In this document: positions 52,713 through 61,457 of the stretch, one piece after another
Layout of the letters: each line of letters begins with the position of its first letter
How positions within the stretch are numbered: the first letter of the stretch is position 1
Source of the DNA: Sphingopyxis sp. YF1
GTDB lineage: Bacteria > Pseudomonadota > Alphaproteobacteria > Sphingomonadales > Sphingomonadaceae
DNA: 64,000 nucleotides
NCBI RefSeq assembly: GCF_022701295.1
Contig: NZ_CP033204.1
Span: 1,178,001-1,242,000 of the forward strand
Direction of reading: 5' to 3'
Made by a program: the position numbers and the translations under genes
The notes under the pieces: model-generated
Told to the model about the DNA's origin: nothing
Database searches by the model: none
The model's input: the letters and a program-made list of their open reading frames with translations, nothing else

Positions 52713-54098
52713 CTATCTCTTCCGTCCGTCGTTCATCGCCATCATCACCGACAGCGCCAGCGTCGCGGCACCGCGCTTGATCGTCGGTTCGGGGACGGGC
52801 GCGAAGAAGGGGGAGTGATTGACGGGCATCGGCTTGCCTTCCGCCTTATATTGTGCGGCCATCGCCGGATCCTGTCCGCCGATTGCAAAGAAGACCGACG
52901 GGACGCCCGCGTTGATGAACTCGGAAAAATCCTCGCTCGCGGTGCCGCCCGCTTCGCTCGCCGGCACGAAAGTCACCGCCTTGCCGAACGCGGCACTCAG
53001 CACCGCGGCCGAGCGTGCCGACAGCGAAGGGTCGTTATAGACTGCACTGGTGGCGCCCGGGCGTTCGATCGTGGGTGCCGGCGCTCGGGCCATGTCCGCA
53101 ACGCTCCGCGCGGTGCGCTGTACGCCGTCGATCAGCAGCTTGCGCGTCGCATCGTCGTGCGAACGCAGCGTCAGTTTCAGGTCGGCATGGTCGGGGATGA
53201 TGTTGTTGACCGTGCCCGCGACGAAGCTGCCGACGGTGATGACGCCGAACGCCTTGGGATCCTTCTCGCGGCTGATCACCGACTGGACATCGGTGACGAA
53301 GCGGCTGCCCATCATCACCGGATCGATGCTCTTGTCGGGCATCGATCCGTGCGCTCCGACGCCGTGAAAAGTGATGTGGATCGCGTCGGAAGCCGAGCTG
53401 ACCACGCCGTCCTTCACGACCACGGCGCCGGCGGGCAGCGGAGCGACATGCGCCGCGAAGCCGACATCGGGTTTCGGCCAGCGGGTGAACAGGCCGTCGG
53501 CGATCATCGCCTCGGCGCCGCTCACCGATTCCTCCGACGGCTGGCCGATGAACATCAGCGTGCCCTGCCACTGGTCCTTCATCGCGACCAGTGCCGCCGC
53601 CGCGCCGACCCACCACGCCATGTGGCTGTCGTGTCCGCAGCTGTGCGTGACATAGGAGAGCTTGCCGTCGACCGTCTGCTGCGCACGACTGGCATAGGGG
53701 AGGCCGGTTTTCTCCTCCATCGGCAGCGCGTCCATTTCGGTGCGGACAAGCACGGTGGGTCCTGCGCCATTCTTGAAGATCGCGACGATTCCGGTCTTGC
53801 CGACCTGTTCGGTCACCGTGAAACCCAGCTTGCGCATTTCGCCCGCGAGCAGCGCGGCGGTGCGTTTCTCCTGAAAGCCGACTTCGGGGTTGGCGTGGAG
53901 ATCCTTGTAGAGCGCGTCGAGGTGCGGATACTGCCGGTCGAGCGAGGCGTCGATCCGCGCGCGCGCGGTGGCGACGTCGAAGCCCGGCTGCGCCGATGCC
54001 GACGGCTCGGCGGTGTTCCGGGCAAGCGCCGGGGCGGCGCAGGCGAGCGCCGGAATGGTGATGAGGCCGGCGGCCAGGGGCAACAACATCTCGCGCAT
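52713..54098 (-). CDS. Exported M20-family amidohydrolase/peptidase
   Basis: A 461-residue zinc hydrolase with a signal peptide (MREMLLPLAAGLITIPALACA, cut near ALA-R). Metal and catalytic residues lie in TEMDALPM, SCGHDSHMAW, the Glu pair PSEES and the AAHVAP strand. HGVGAHGSMPD belongs to the dimerisation lid domain. Members of this M20D group cleave N-acyl amino acids or peptides; here in the periplasm. It lies downstream of the tetR gene on the same strand (36-base gap), so a joint transcript is possible. Confidence 0.88.
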   Translation of the reverse strand: MREMLLPLAAGLITIPALACAAPALARNTAEPSASAQPGFDVATARARIDASLDRQYPHLDALYKDLHANPEVGFQEKRTAALLAGEMRKLGFTVTEQVGKTGIVAIFKNGAGPTVLVRTEMDALPMEEKTGLPYASRAQQTVDGKLSYVTHSCGHDSHMAWWVGAAAALVAMKDQWQGTLMFIGQPSEESVSGAEAMIADGLFTRWPKPDVGFAAHVAPLPAGAVVVKDGVVSSASDAIHITFHGVGAHGSMPDKSIDPVMMGSRFVTDVQSVISREKDPKAFGVITVGSFVAGTVNNIIPDHADLKLTLRSHDDATRKLLIDGVQRTARSVADMARAPAPTIERPGATSAVYNDPSLSARSAAVLSAAFGKAVTFVPASEAGGTASEDFSEFINAGVPSVFFAIGGQDPAMAAQYKAEGKPMPVNHSPFFAPVPEPTIKRGAATLALSVMMAMNDGRKR

Positions 54099-54133
54099 GG
54101 AATTACTCCGTCTGAATGGGAAACGGGGGGCGG

Positions 54134-54715
54134 TCAGCGCAGCAGCGCGGTGACGAGGCGTTCGAGGAAGTCATCGGTGACCGGCCGGTCCGCCAGATAG
54201 CCCTGATCGATCGCCGCGGTGATGGCGAAGTTGATTTCGAAGGGCGTCAGGACAGGGGCGATGCCCTGCTCGCCGAGCGCGCGGGCCAGCGTCGCGACAT
54301 TGGCTTTCCGCCGCTGGCGCTGCGCATCGATGATCGGCGCGATCAACCCGGGCGCCGCGCGCCGCGTCTCATAAATGGCGGGTAGGCAGGTGCCCACGAC
54401 CGGGTCGTCGTAGCGGTTGCGGACGCGAACCGCGAAATCGAGCAGGTCGGCTTTTGCATCGCCGCTGTCGACGAGCAACGCATCGTCGAAGCGATCGTTG
54501 AAGGCGTCGACGAGGGCTGCGACTGCCGACGGCCAGCGGCGATAGAAGGTTGGGCGCGGGATGCCCGCGTGCTGGCAGATGCGGTTGATCGACAGGCCCG
54601 CGAATCCCTGTTCGCCCAGAATGGCGACGGCACTGCGCTTGATCCGCTCGTCCAGCTCGGCCTGTCGGGGCCGTCCTGCCGTCGTGTCCCTTTCACCCAC
54701 TGCCATGACTTCCAT
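54134..54715 (-). CDS. TetR-family transcriptional regulator
   Basis: A 193-residue repressor. The N-terminal helix-turn-helix is IKRSAVAILGEQGFAGLSINRICQHAGIPRPTFYRRWP (read in parts), followed by a ligand-binding domain with a TetR_C-type tail. It is divergent from the TonB-receptor/lipase operon. A 26-bp palindrome lies 50 bases before its start and a second similar one upstream of the receptor, so it probably represses itself and the receptor operon. ATG 54715 is used; ATG 54706 is an alternative. Confidence 0.9.
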   Translation of the reverse strand: MEVMAVGERDTTAGRPRQAELDERIKRSAVAILGEQGFAGLSINRICQHAGIPRPTFYRRWPSAVAALVDAFNDRFDDALLVDSGDAKADLLDFAVRVRNRYDDPVVGTCLPAIYETRRAAPGLIAPIIDAQRQRRKANVATLARALGEQGIAPVLTPFEINFAITAAIDQGYLADRPVTDDFLERLVTALLR

Positions 54716-54764
54716 CTGTGCGGCCCCCGCAATGCCCGATCATGCCGCCACAGGCGAATGAATA

Positions 54765-54790
54765 ATATCGATACATTCATGTATCGATAT
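54765..54790. promoter_or_regulatory. Candidate TetR operator 1
   Basis: ATATCGATACAT and ATGTATCGATAT are exact reverse complements around TC. It is AT-rich in a GC-rich genome and sits 50 bases before the tetR start. Confidence 0.7.
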
Positions 54791-54892
54791 ATTGAATGCG
54801 GTCAAGGGCTTCATGCCATTCGTGTCGCCGAGTCCCGCATTTCCGCCTTCGCCCGGGGATTGACACGCGCACCGATTATACGCCAAGACCGA

Positions 54893-54918
54893 ATTTCGAT
54901 GCATATTTGTATCGAAAT
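54893..54918. promoter_or_regulatory. Candidate TetR operator 2
   Basis: ATTTCGATGCAT and TTGTATCGAAAT flank two bases (26 bp in all), matching operator 1 in length, spacing and core (TCGATnCAT/TGTATCGA) with imperfect symmetry. It lies 95 bases before the TonB-receptor start. The gap 54716-55012 otherwise shows no gene. Confidence 0.65.
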
Positions 54919-55012
54919 AGATCGCGGCAGCGACAGATAATGACCAGAAGGGCGTCCGGCGGGCCAACCCTTCGGCTTCGCCGCGACGGGCAAACAGGGA
55001 AGGGCTCTCGAT

Positions 55013-57913
55013 ATGTTGGACAATCGCAAATTATTGCTCGTGATTTCGGCATCGGCTTTCGCATTCGCCGGCACCCCCGCTTTCGCGCAGGAAGCGCCTG
55101 CCGCCGAGACCGCGGCCGATGCAGGTGCGAACGAGATCGTCGTCACCGGCTCGCGTATCGCGCGCCGTGATTTCGAGGCGACGAGTCCGATCGTCACGCT
55201 CGGCGCCGACGCCGTGGCGGCAACCGGGCAGGCGACGCTGGAAGGCGCGCTCAATCAGCTTCCGCAATTCTCGGCGGGCACGACGGCCTTCTCGAACGAT
55301 CTCAACGCGACCGGCCAGGCGACGCTCAACCTTCGCGGTCTCGGCGCGCAGCGCAATCTGGTGCTGCTCGACGGGCGCCGCCTGCAACCGTCGAATTCCA
55401 GCCAGGTCATCGACATCAACACCATCCCCTCGATCCTCGTCGGCGGGACCGAGATCATCAGCGGCGGCGCCTCCGCGGTTTATGGCTCCGATGCGATCTC
55501 GGGCGTCGTCAATTTCAAGGTGCGCGAGCTCGACGGTATCGAGATATCGGGCCAGAATACGCTGACCGAGCGCGGCGATGGCGGCATTCGCGATCTTGCG
55601 ATCGGCGCAGGCACGCGCTTCGCCGATGGCCGGGGTCGCATCGTCGTCGGCGCGGCCTATACCGACCGCGATGCCGTCCACATCAACAACCGCGCCTTCT
55701 TCCGCCGGAATCAGGGCGTCTCGGGTACGATCCCGTTCGGCATCTTCACGCCCGGTGCCAATCCTGCCAGCCAGCAAGCGCTCGACAACGCTTTTGCCGC
55801 ATATGGGATCGCACCGGGGTCGGTGATTCCCGCGTCGGGGATCGGGGTGAATTCGGACGGCACGCTCTTCGCCAACGGGCGCGGCGTCTACAATTATCGT
55901 GACGATGTCGCCCATCTCTACAACAACGGGCAGGCGCTGCTGCAGGTGCCGTCGACGACCTATACGCAGATTCCGCTCGAGCGCATCTCGACCTTCGGCC
56001 GCGCGACCTTCGAGGCGACCGACAATATCAAGCTGTTCGTCCAGGGACTCTACACCGACTATACGTCGACGACCATCCAGGACCCGGCCCCCAACGCCGG
56101 GCTGTGGACGATCCGTGTTCCGGTCACCAATCCCTTCGTTCCGGCGGCGCTCCAGCCCATCCTTGCGTCGCGGCCCAATCCGGCGGCGCCGGTCTTCGTG
56201 ACCAAGCGCTACAGCGAGGCGGGGCCGCGCAGCGTCGACCACAAGGCGACGACGTGGCAGGTGCTCGGCGGCGCATCGGGCAAGTTCGGCGACAGCGGCA
56301 TCACCTGGGAGCTCTACGGTTCGACGGGGAAGAGCGTCGTCGACGATATCTCCTACGGTTCGGTCTTCACCAGCAAGGTGCAGCAACTGGCATCGGCGGC
56401 CGACGGCGGCGCTTCGATCTGCGCGGGCGGCTACAATCCCTTCGCGGTCACCAACTCGCCCGAATGCGTCGCTTTCATCAGCGGCGTGACGCGCAACCGC
56501 ACCGAGACGAAACAGGATGTCGTCGAACTCAACCTGCAAGGCGGGATTGCGCAGCTTCCCGCAGGTGAGCTGCGCTTCGCGGCGGGCATCGGCTATCGCC
56601 GCAACGAATTCGCCTTCACCCCCGATCCCGAGCAGGTCACGGGCAATATCGTCGCAATCGCGCGCACCTCGCCGACCGCGGGTTCGACGAGCGCGAAGGA
56701 AGCCTATGCCGAGCTGCTGATCCCGCTGCTCCACGACATTCCGTTGATTCAGGAGCTTACGGTCGACGCCGCTTACCGCTATTCGAATTACAAGCAGAGC
56801 GGCGGCGTTTCGACCTACAAGGTCGATGTCGACTGGACGGTGGTTACCGGCGTGCGCCTGCGTGGCGGCTATCAGCGCGCGATCCGCGCGCCGAATGTCG
56901 GCGAACTCTATACCGCGACGACGGGAGTATTCCCGACCATCGGGTCGGTGGCCAACGGCGCCGGCGATCCGTGCGACACGCGCAGCACGTTCCGGAGCGG
57001 CGCCAATGCGGCGCGGGTGCGCGCGATCTGCGTTGCACAGGGGATGCCTGATGTGCTCGCCGACTCCTATATCAACAACGTCACGCAGGTCGCGGCCTTC
57101 CTGTCGGGCAACGCGAATCTGAAGCCCGAAAAAGCCGACACCTGGACGGTCGGCGCGGTCCTGTCGCCCCGCGCGGCTTCGCCATGGCTGTCGAATTTCC
57201 GGGCGTCGGTCGACTATTACAACATCGCCATCGACGACGCGATCGCGACGATCCCGGTGTCGGTGTCGCTGAACAAATGCTTCAACGCCGACGGCAGCAA
57301 TCCGGGCTACGACGCGAATAATTTCTTCTGCTCGCTGATCGGCCGCGACGTCAATTCGGGCGGCATCACCAATGCGCTCCAGCCTTATCTGAATCTCGGC
57401 GGCTACAAGACGTCGGGGGTCGACGTGCAGCTCGACTGGTCGGTGCGTCTCGCCGATGTCGGTCTCGGCGACGGATCGGGGCGCTTCGGCATCTCGTCGG
57501 TGATCAACTATCTCGACACATTCGAGATCCAGAACCTGCCCGGCACGCCGTTCCAGGATTTCAGCCGCACGATCGGATCGGGGACGACCCTCCCTCGCTG
57601 GCGGTCGACGACCTCCTTTACCTTCGGCACCGATACGGTGAACGCGCTGCTGCGCTGGCGGCATATCGGGGCGATGATGGATGCGTCGAAGGTGACCAAC
57701 GCGGCAAGCACGACACCGGGGGTCAAGGCCCATGACTATTTCGATCTCTCGCTGCGGATCGACCCGATCGAGCGGTTCAGCCTGCGCTTCGGGGTGAACA
57801 ATCTGTTCGACAAGACACCGCCGGTGGTCGGCGGCGTCCTCGGACAAACCGATGCGGGCACCTACGACGTGCTTGGCCGTACCTATTATCTCGCCGCCAC
57901 CGCGCGTTTCTAA
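55013..57913 (+). CDS. TonB-dependent outer-membrane receptor
   Basis: A 966-residue receptor: signal peptide to AFAQ (residue 25), the sphingomonad plug opening IVVTGSRIARRDFEATSPI, plug domain with GLGAQRNLVLLDGRRLQPSN and SAVYGSDAISGVVNF, then a 22-strand barrel ending in RTYYLAATARF with the usual C-terminal Phe. Plug-type signs place it among large sphingomonad receptors that import iron complexes, sugars or aromatics; the ligand is unknown. ATG 55013 follows AGGGAAGGG. It is co-transcribed with the lipase 23 bases downstream, so an ester or glycolipid substrate is plausible. Confidence 0.94.
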   Translation: MLDNRKLLLVISASAFAFAGTPAFAQEAPAAETAADAGANEIVVTGSRIARRDFEATSPIVTLGADAVAATGQATLEGALNQLPQFSAGTTAFSNDLNATGQATLNLRGLGAQRNLVLLDGRRLQPSNSSQVIDINTIPSILVGGTEIISGGASAVYGSDAISGVVNFKVRELDGIEISGQNTLTERGDGGIRDLAIGAGTRFADGRGRIVVGAAYTDRDAVHINNRAFFRRNQGVSGTIPFGIFTPGANPASQQALDNAFAAYGIAPGSVIPASGIGVNSDGTLFANGRGVYNYRDDVAHLYNNGQALLQVPSTTYTQIPLERISTFGRATFEATDNIKLFVQGLYTDYTSTTIQDPAPNAGLWTIRVPVTNPFVPAALQPILASRPNPAAPVFVTKRYSEAGPRSVDHKATTWQVLGGASGKFGDSGITWELYGSTGKSVVDDISYGSVFTSKVQQLASAADGGASICAGGYNPFAVTNSPECVAFISGVTRNRTETKQDVVELNLQGGIAQLPAGELRFAAGIGYRRNEFAFTPDPEQVTGNIVAIARTSPTAGSTSAKEAYAELLIPLLHDIPLIQELTVDAAYRYSNYKQSGGVSTYKVDVDWTVVTGVRLRGGYQRAIRAPNVGELYTATTGVFPTIGSVANGAGDPCDTRSTFRSGANAARVRAICVAQGMPDVLADSYINNVTQVAAFLSGNANLKPEKADTWTVGAVLSPRAASPWLSNFRASVDYYNIAIDDAIATIPVSVSLNKCFNADGSNPGYDANNFFCSLIGRDVNSGGITNALQPYLNLGGYKTSGVDVQLDWSVRLADVGLGDGSGRFGISSVINYLDTFEIQNLPGTPFQDFSRTIGSGTTLPRWRSTTSFTFGTDTVNALLRWRHIGAMMDASKVTNAASTTPGVKAHDYFDLSLRIDPIERFSLRFGVNNLFDKTPPVVGGVLGQTDAGTYDVLGRTYYLAATARF

Positions 57914-57936
57914 GCGTCAGAAAAGGGAGAAGACCC

Positions 57937-59121
57937 ATGTCGAAGGGGATGCGATCGGCGGCGATATTCGCCGCTTTGGGATTGGCGACCGTACAGCCTG
58001 CGCTGGCGGCGCAGGCGCCGTTAGCGCAGACGGTGCCCGCTCCCGCGGCGGGAGCGCTGATCGACAGCCGGCCGCTCGCGTCCGAATTCGGCCTCGACGG
58101 AGCAGCGCAGGCCTTTGCGATCCGCTACGGATCGACCGACGGCATCACCGGCAGCGGTATTGTACCAGTGACCGGCGCATTGTTCATCCCACGGGGCACG
58201 CCGCCCGCGGGGGGATGGCCGGTGATCGCCTGGGCGCACGGAACCGTCGGCATTGGTGATGATTGCGCGCCGTCGCGCAACCCGCGCTCGGCGCGCGACC
58301 GCACCTATCTCGATCATTGGCTGGGCGAGGGCTATGCCATCGTTGCCACCGATTATCAGGGACTCGGCGCGCCCGGGCCGCACCCCTATCTGAACAGCCG
58401 CGCCGCTGCCTATTCGACCCTCGATGCCGTGCGCGCGGTACTCGGCGGCGATTTCGGCCTCGCGAACAAGGTGCTGCTCGTCGGCCAGTCGCAGGGCGCG
58501 GGCGCGGCCTTCGCGACCGCCGGCTATGCGGCGGACTATGCGCCCGGCCTCGATATCCGTGGCACGGTCGCGACCGGTATCCCCAACCTTGCGGCGGTGC
58601 CGGCCGGGGCTGCCGGCGACGACGAAAAGGTCGACCGGATCATCGCCTATCTGCTCTACATCGCCTCGGCGGCGCAGCAGATCGATCCGAAATATGATCC
58701 CGCCGCGGTCCTGACCGATCGCGCCATGCCGCTTTTCGACCGCGCCGCCGATACCTGTGTCGTCGATATGTTCGGCGCGGTGGTCGAGGCCGGACTGACG
58801 CGCGCCAATACATTCAAGACCGATTTCTGGCGCCATTATGCGCCGATGCTGACGCACGCCGGATACCCGACGCTTAGCATTCGCACCCCGATTTTCATCG
58901 GCACCGGCGCGGAGGACATCGACACCCCCGCATCGATGCAAAAAGCCCTTGTCGAGGCGGCCTGCGCCGCCGGATCGGTGATCGAGGCGCATGTCTATCC
59001 GGGGCTTGACCATTCGGGAACGGTCAACCGCTCATTCGCTGATTCCCGGCTCTTCGCGCGCAGCGTCATGGCAGGCGAAACCATCACCGCGACCTGTGCG
59101 CCCGGCGGCAAGGAAAGTTGA
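57937..59121 (+). CDS. Secretory lipase-type alpha/beta hydrolase, receptor-linked
   Basis: A 394-residue exported serine hydrolase. Signal peptide MSKGMRSAAIFAALG...ALAA (cut near residue 27). The LIP-family landmarks match the paralogue at 4703: IAWAHGTVG, DYQGLGAPGPHPYL, nucleophile elbow GQSQGAG (Ser185), GAEDIDTPAS (acid region) and GLDHSGT (His). AAAAGGGAG precedes the ATG. Placed after the TonB-dependent receptor under a TetR regulator, it may release a molecule that the receptor then imports. Confidence 0.87.
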   Translation: MSKGMRSAAIFAALGLATVQPALAAQAPLAQTVPAPAAGALIDSRPLASEFGLDGAAQAFAIRYGSTDGITGSGIVPVTGALFIPRGTPPAGGWPVIAWAHGTVGIGDDCAPSRNPRSARDRTYLDHWLGEGYAIVATDYQGLGAPGPHPYLNSRAAAYSTLDAVRAVLGGDFGLANKVLLVGQSQGAGAAFATAGYAADYAPGLDIRGTVATGIPNLAAVPAGAAGDDEKVDRIIAYLLYIASAAQQIDPKYDPAAVLTDRAMPLFDRAADTCVVDMFGAVVEAGLTRANTFKTDFWRHYAPMLTHAGYPTLSIRTPIFIGTGAEDIDTPASMQKALVEAACAAGSVIEAHVYPGLDHSGTVNRSFADSRLFARSVMAGETITATCAPGGKES

Positions 59122-59319
59122 ATAGCGCGTTCGAATATATGGCGGCGCGATCCGGGCGATCGTCCTATTCCCGTGACGTGCGCCCGGAAGCGGAAAGGGT
59201 GCTTTCGGCCAGACCCTGCCTTGGCAACCGTGGCGACGGTGTGCCGAAAGGCCGCGGCGGCTGTTCGGGCGAAGTACGGGCATTGTCGATCATGAAACGG
59301 TAACTTCAAACTTGAATGG

Positions 59320-60699
59320 CTAAAGGCGAGCCGGGGTTATCGGCAGGGTCAGCCGGACCACCAGCCCGTGCGGAGAATTGGCTTCGAGATGCATCGCCCC
59401 GCCGTGCAGATGGGCGATGGTTTCGACGAGCGACAAGCCAAGCCCCGCGCCGGTTCCGCCGCGAGCCGGGTCGAGGCGGACAAAGCGCCGGGTTGCTTCG
59501 GCCATCTGGCTTTGGCTCAGCCCGGTGCCATCGTCGCTTACCGTCAGTTCAACCTCGCCGTCGCCGGCTTCGCGGGCGCCGATCCGGATCACCGATCCCC
59601 CGGCCGCATATTTGAGCGCGTTGTCGACGAGGTTCGACAGCGCCCGCACCAGCAATTCGCGGTGCGCGAATATGTCGAGCCCGGGCGCGGCGTCGACCGC
59701 GATCGCAAAGCCACGGTCCTCGGCGAGCGGGCCATAGACCTCCGCCATGTCGTCGAGCATCGGGCGCAGGGCAAATCGCGCGAACTGGTCGCGCCCGATC
59801 CCCGCCTCGGCCCGGCTGATTTCGAGGGCGGTGTCGAGCAGGCGATGCAGGCCGTCGGCTTCCTCGATCGCACCGGCGATCGCCGTCTGCACTTCCGCAT
59901 CCTCCGTTCGCCCGAGCGCCTGTTCGAGCCGGGCCTTCATCCGCGACACCGGCGAGCGCAAATCATGCGCCATCGAATCGGTCACCATGCGCAGTTCGCG
60001 CACCAGCCCCGCGATGCGGCCGAACATCGCGTTGATCGAAAGTGCCAGCCGGTCGAAGGCATCGCCCGTATCGTCGCGCTCGACACGGGCATCGAGCCTG
60101 CCGCCGACGAAGGCATTCGCCGCGCGCGAAAAGACATCGATCCGGCGTGCAAGGATCCACGCGACAAGCGTGGCCATCAGCATCGCGATAATGAGCCCGA
60201 CGCCGATTGCGTAGAAGAAAGCCGTTTCGCTGGCTTCGGCCAGCTGGCGCTGCGTTTCGAGTGTCTCGCCGGTCAGCAGGGCATAGCCGCCGGGCAGGCG
60301 CGTGGTAACGACACCGATCGGTTCGGGAGCGGTCGCGCCTTCGCGGGTGAGCAACCTCTGTCGCCAGTTCGCGGTATCGGCGACCGTTGCCGGCCATTCG
60401 TGCAGATTGCCCACCAGCCGTTTCCCGTCGGGGGCCTTCAGCAGCACGACGAAATTGCGGTCGTCGCGCGCCTTCAAGCGATATTCGATCGCCTCGATCA
60501 GGCCCGACAGGCCGAGCTGCCGATAGTCGTCGATCAGGTCGTCGCGGGCGACTTCGGCGGCGGTGCGCGCGTCGGACAGGATCGCTGCCGCGGTGAAGCG
60601 GTGGATGACGGTCAGGCCCAGCGCGAGCGCGGCAACCTGTGCGAGGACGAGCATCAGCGTCAGACGGACAATCGTGCTGCCGAAAAGCCCGCGTCGCAC
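59320..60699 (-). CDS. Membrane sensor histidine kinase
   Basis: A 459-residue kinase. Transmembrane helices at residues about 10-33 and 160-183 enclose a 125-residue periplasmic sensor. HAMP-like region, H-box SMAHDLRSPVSRM with His245, N-box SNLVDNALKYA, G1 SDDGTGLSQ and G2 GGTGAGLGLSLVE. GTG 60699 is the start, 6 bases after the regulator stop. It forms a pair with the regulator, below mprF in the same direction. The sensor has no recognised ligand signature. The 198 bases between it and the lipase show no gene. Confidence 0.93.
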   Translation of the reverse strand: MRRGLFGSTIVRLTLMLVLAQVAALALGLTVIHRFTAAAILSDARTAAEVARDDLIDDYRQLGLSGLIEAIEYRLKARDDRNFVVLLKAPDGKRLVGNLHEWPATVADTANWRQRLLTREGATAPEPIGVVTTRLPGGYALLTGETLETQRQLAEASETAFFYAIGVGLIIAMLMATLVAWILARRIDVFSRAANAFVGGRLDARVERDDTGDAFDRLALSINAMFGRIAGLVRELRMVTDSMAHDLRSPVSRMKARLEQALGRTEDAEVQTAIAGAIEEADGLHRLLDTALEISRAEAGIGRDQFARFALRPMLDDMAEVYGPLAEDRGFAIAVDAAPGLDIFAHRELLVRALSNLVDNALKYAAGGSVIRIGAREAGDGEVELTVSDDGTGLSQSQMAEATRRFVRLDPARGGTGAGLGLSLVETIAHLHGGAMHLEANSPHGLVVRLTLPITPARL

Positions 60700-60705
60700 G
60701 GCGCG

Positions 60706-61392
60706 TCAGTCCGGGCTGCCGAGCATATAGCCGGCGCCGCGTATGGTGTGGACGAGCGGCTTGTCGAAGCCGTCGTCGACCTTGCGGCGCAGGCGGCTGA
60801 CATGGACGTCGACGACGTTGGTGCCCGGGTCGAAATGATATTCCCAGACTCCCTCCAGCATCATCGTCCGGGTCACGACCTGATCCTTGTGGCGCAGCAG
60901 ATATTCGAGCAGCCGGAATTCGCGCGGCTGCAGTTCGACGCGCTTGCCTGCGCGTGTCACGCGGCGATTGAGCAGGTTCATCTCCAGATCCTCGCATGCC
61001 AGGATCGTTTCGGTGGCCGCGCCGGCCGACGGTCTTGCGATCAACAGTTTCAACCGCGCGAGCAGTTCCGAAAAGGCGAACGGTTTGGACAGATAGTCGT
61101 CGGCTCCCGAAGTGAGCCCCTCGACCCGCGCGTCGACCGCGCCGAGCGAGGAGAGGATGATGACCGGAGTGCTGATCCGGGCCGCGCGCATCGCGGCGAG
61201 CACCGCCATGCCGTCCATGCCGGGCAGCATGCGATCGAGGACGATCGCGTCGTAGCTGCCGTCAGTCGCGTGGAACAGGCCGTCGCGGCCGTCGGCGGCA
61301 TGATCGACCAGGAAGCCTTGGCCCGTCAGGCTCTTGCAGATGAAATCCGCCGTGGTCCGGTCGTCCTCGATCACCAGTATCTTTTGCGACAT
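60706..61392 (-). CDS. OmpR-family response regulator
   Basis: A 228-residue regulator. Receiver: acidic pair VIEDD, phospho-Asp53 in IVLDRMLPGMDG, switch ILSSLGAVD, Lys in YLSKPF. Winged-helix output with LQPREFRLLEYLLRH and VHVSRLRRKVDDGF, ending in the IRGAGYML strand. ATG 61392 is the first sensible start. It is 65 bases downstream of mprF, so membrane-lipid modification and this system could share a transcript and a signal such as cationic peptides; that link is inferred. Confidence 0.93.
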   Translation of the reverse strand: MSQKILVIEDDRTTADFICKSLTGQGFLVDHAADGRDGLFHATDGSYDAIVLDRMLPGMDGMAVLAAMRAARISTPVIILSSLGAVDARVEGLTSGADDYLSKPFAFSELLARLKLLIARPSAGAATETILACEDLEMNLLNRRVTRAGKRVELQPREFRLLEYLLRHKDQVVTRTMMLEGVWEYHFDPGTNVVDVHVSRLRRKVDDGFDKPLVHTIRGAGYMLGSPD

Positions 61393-61457
61393 GGGCAAAC
61401 TTTCCAGTGCGAAGGCCTGTGTTCGATCGATGGCTATACCCGTTTGCCCGGTCATGG

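Noticed and set aside
54860..54888. TTGACA as -35 of the TonB receptor promoter
   Set aside because: No -10-like hexamer at 16-18 bases; TTATAC is only 10 bases away.
55031..57847. 938-codon minus-strand frame opposite the TonB receptor
   Set aside because: Shadow; the plus-strand frame has signal peptide, plug and barrel features.
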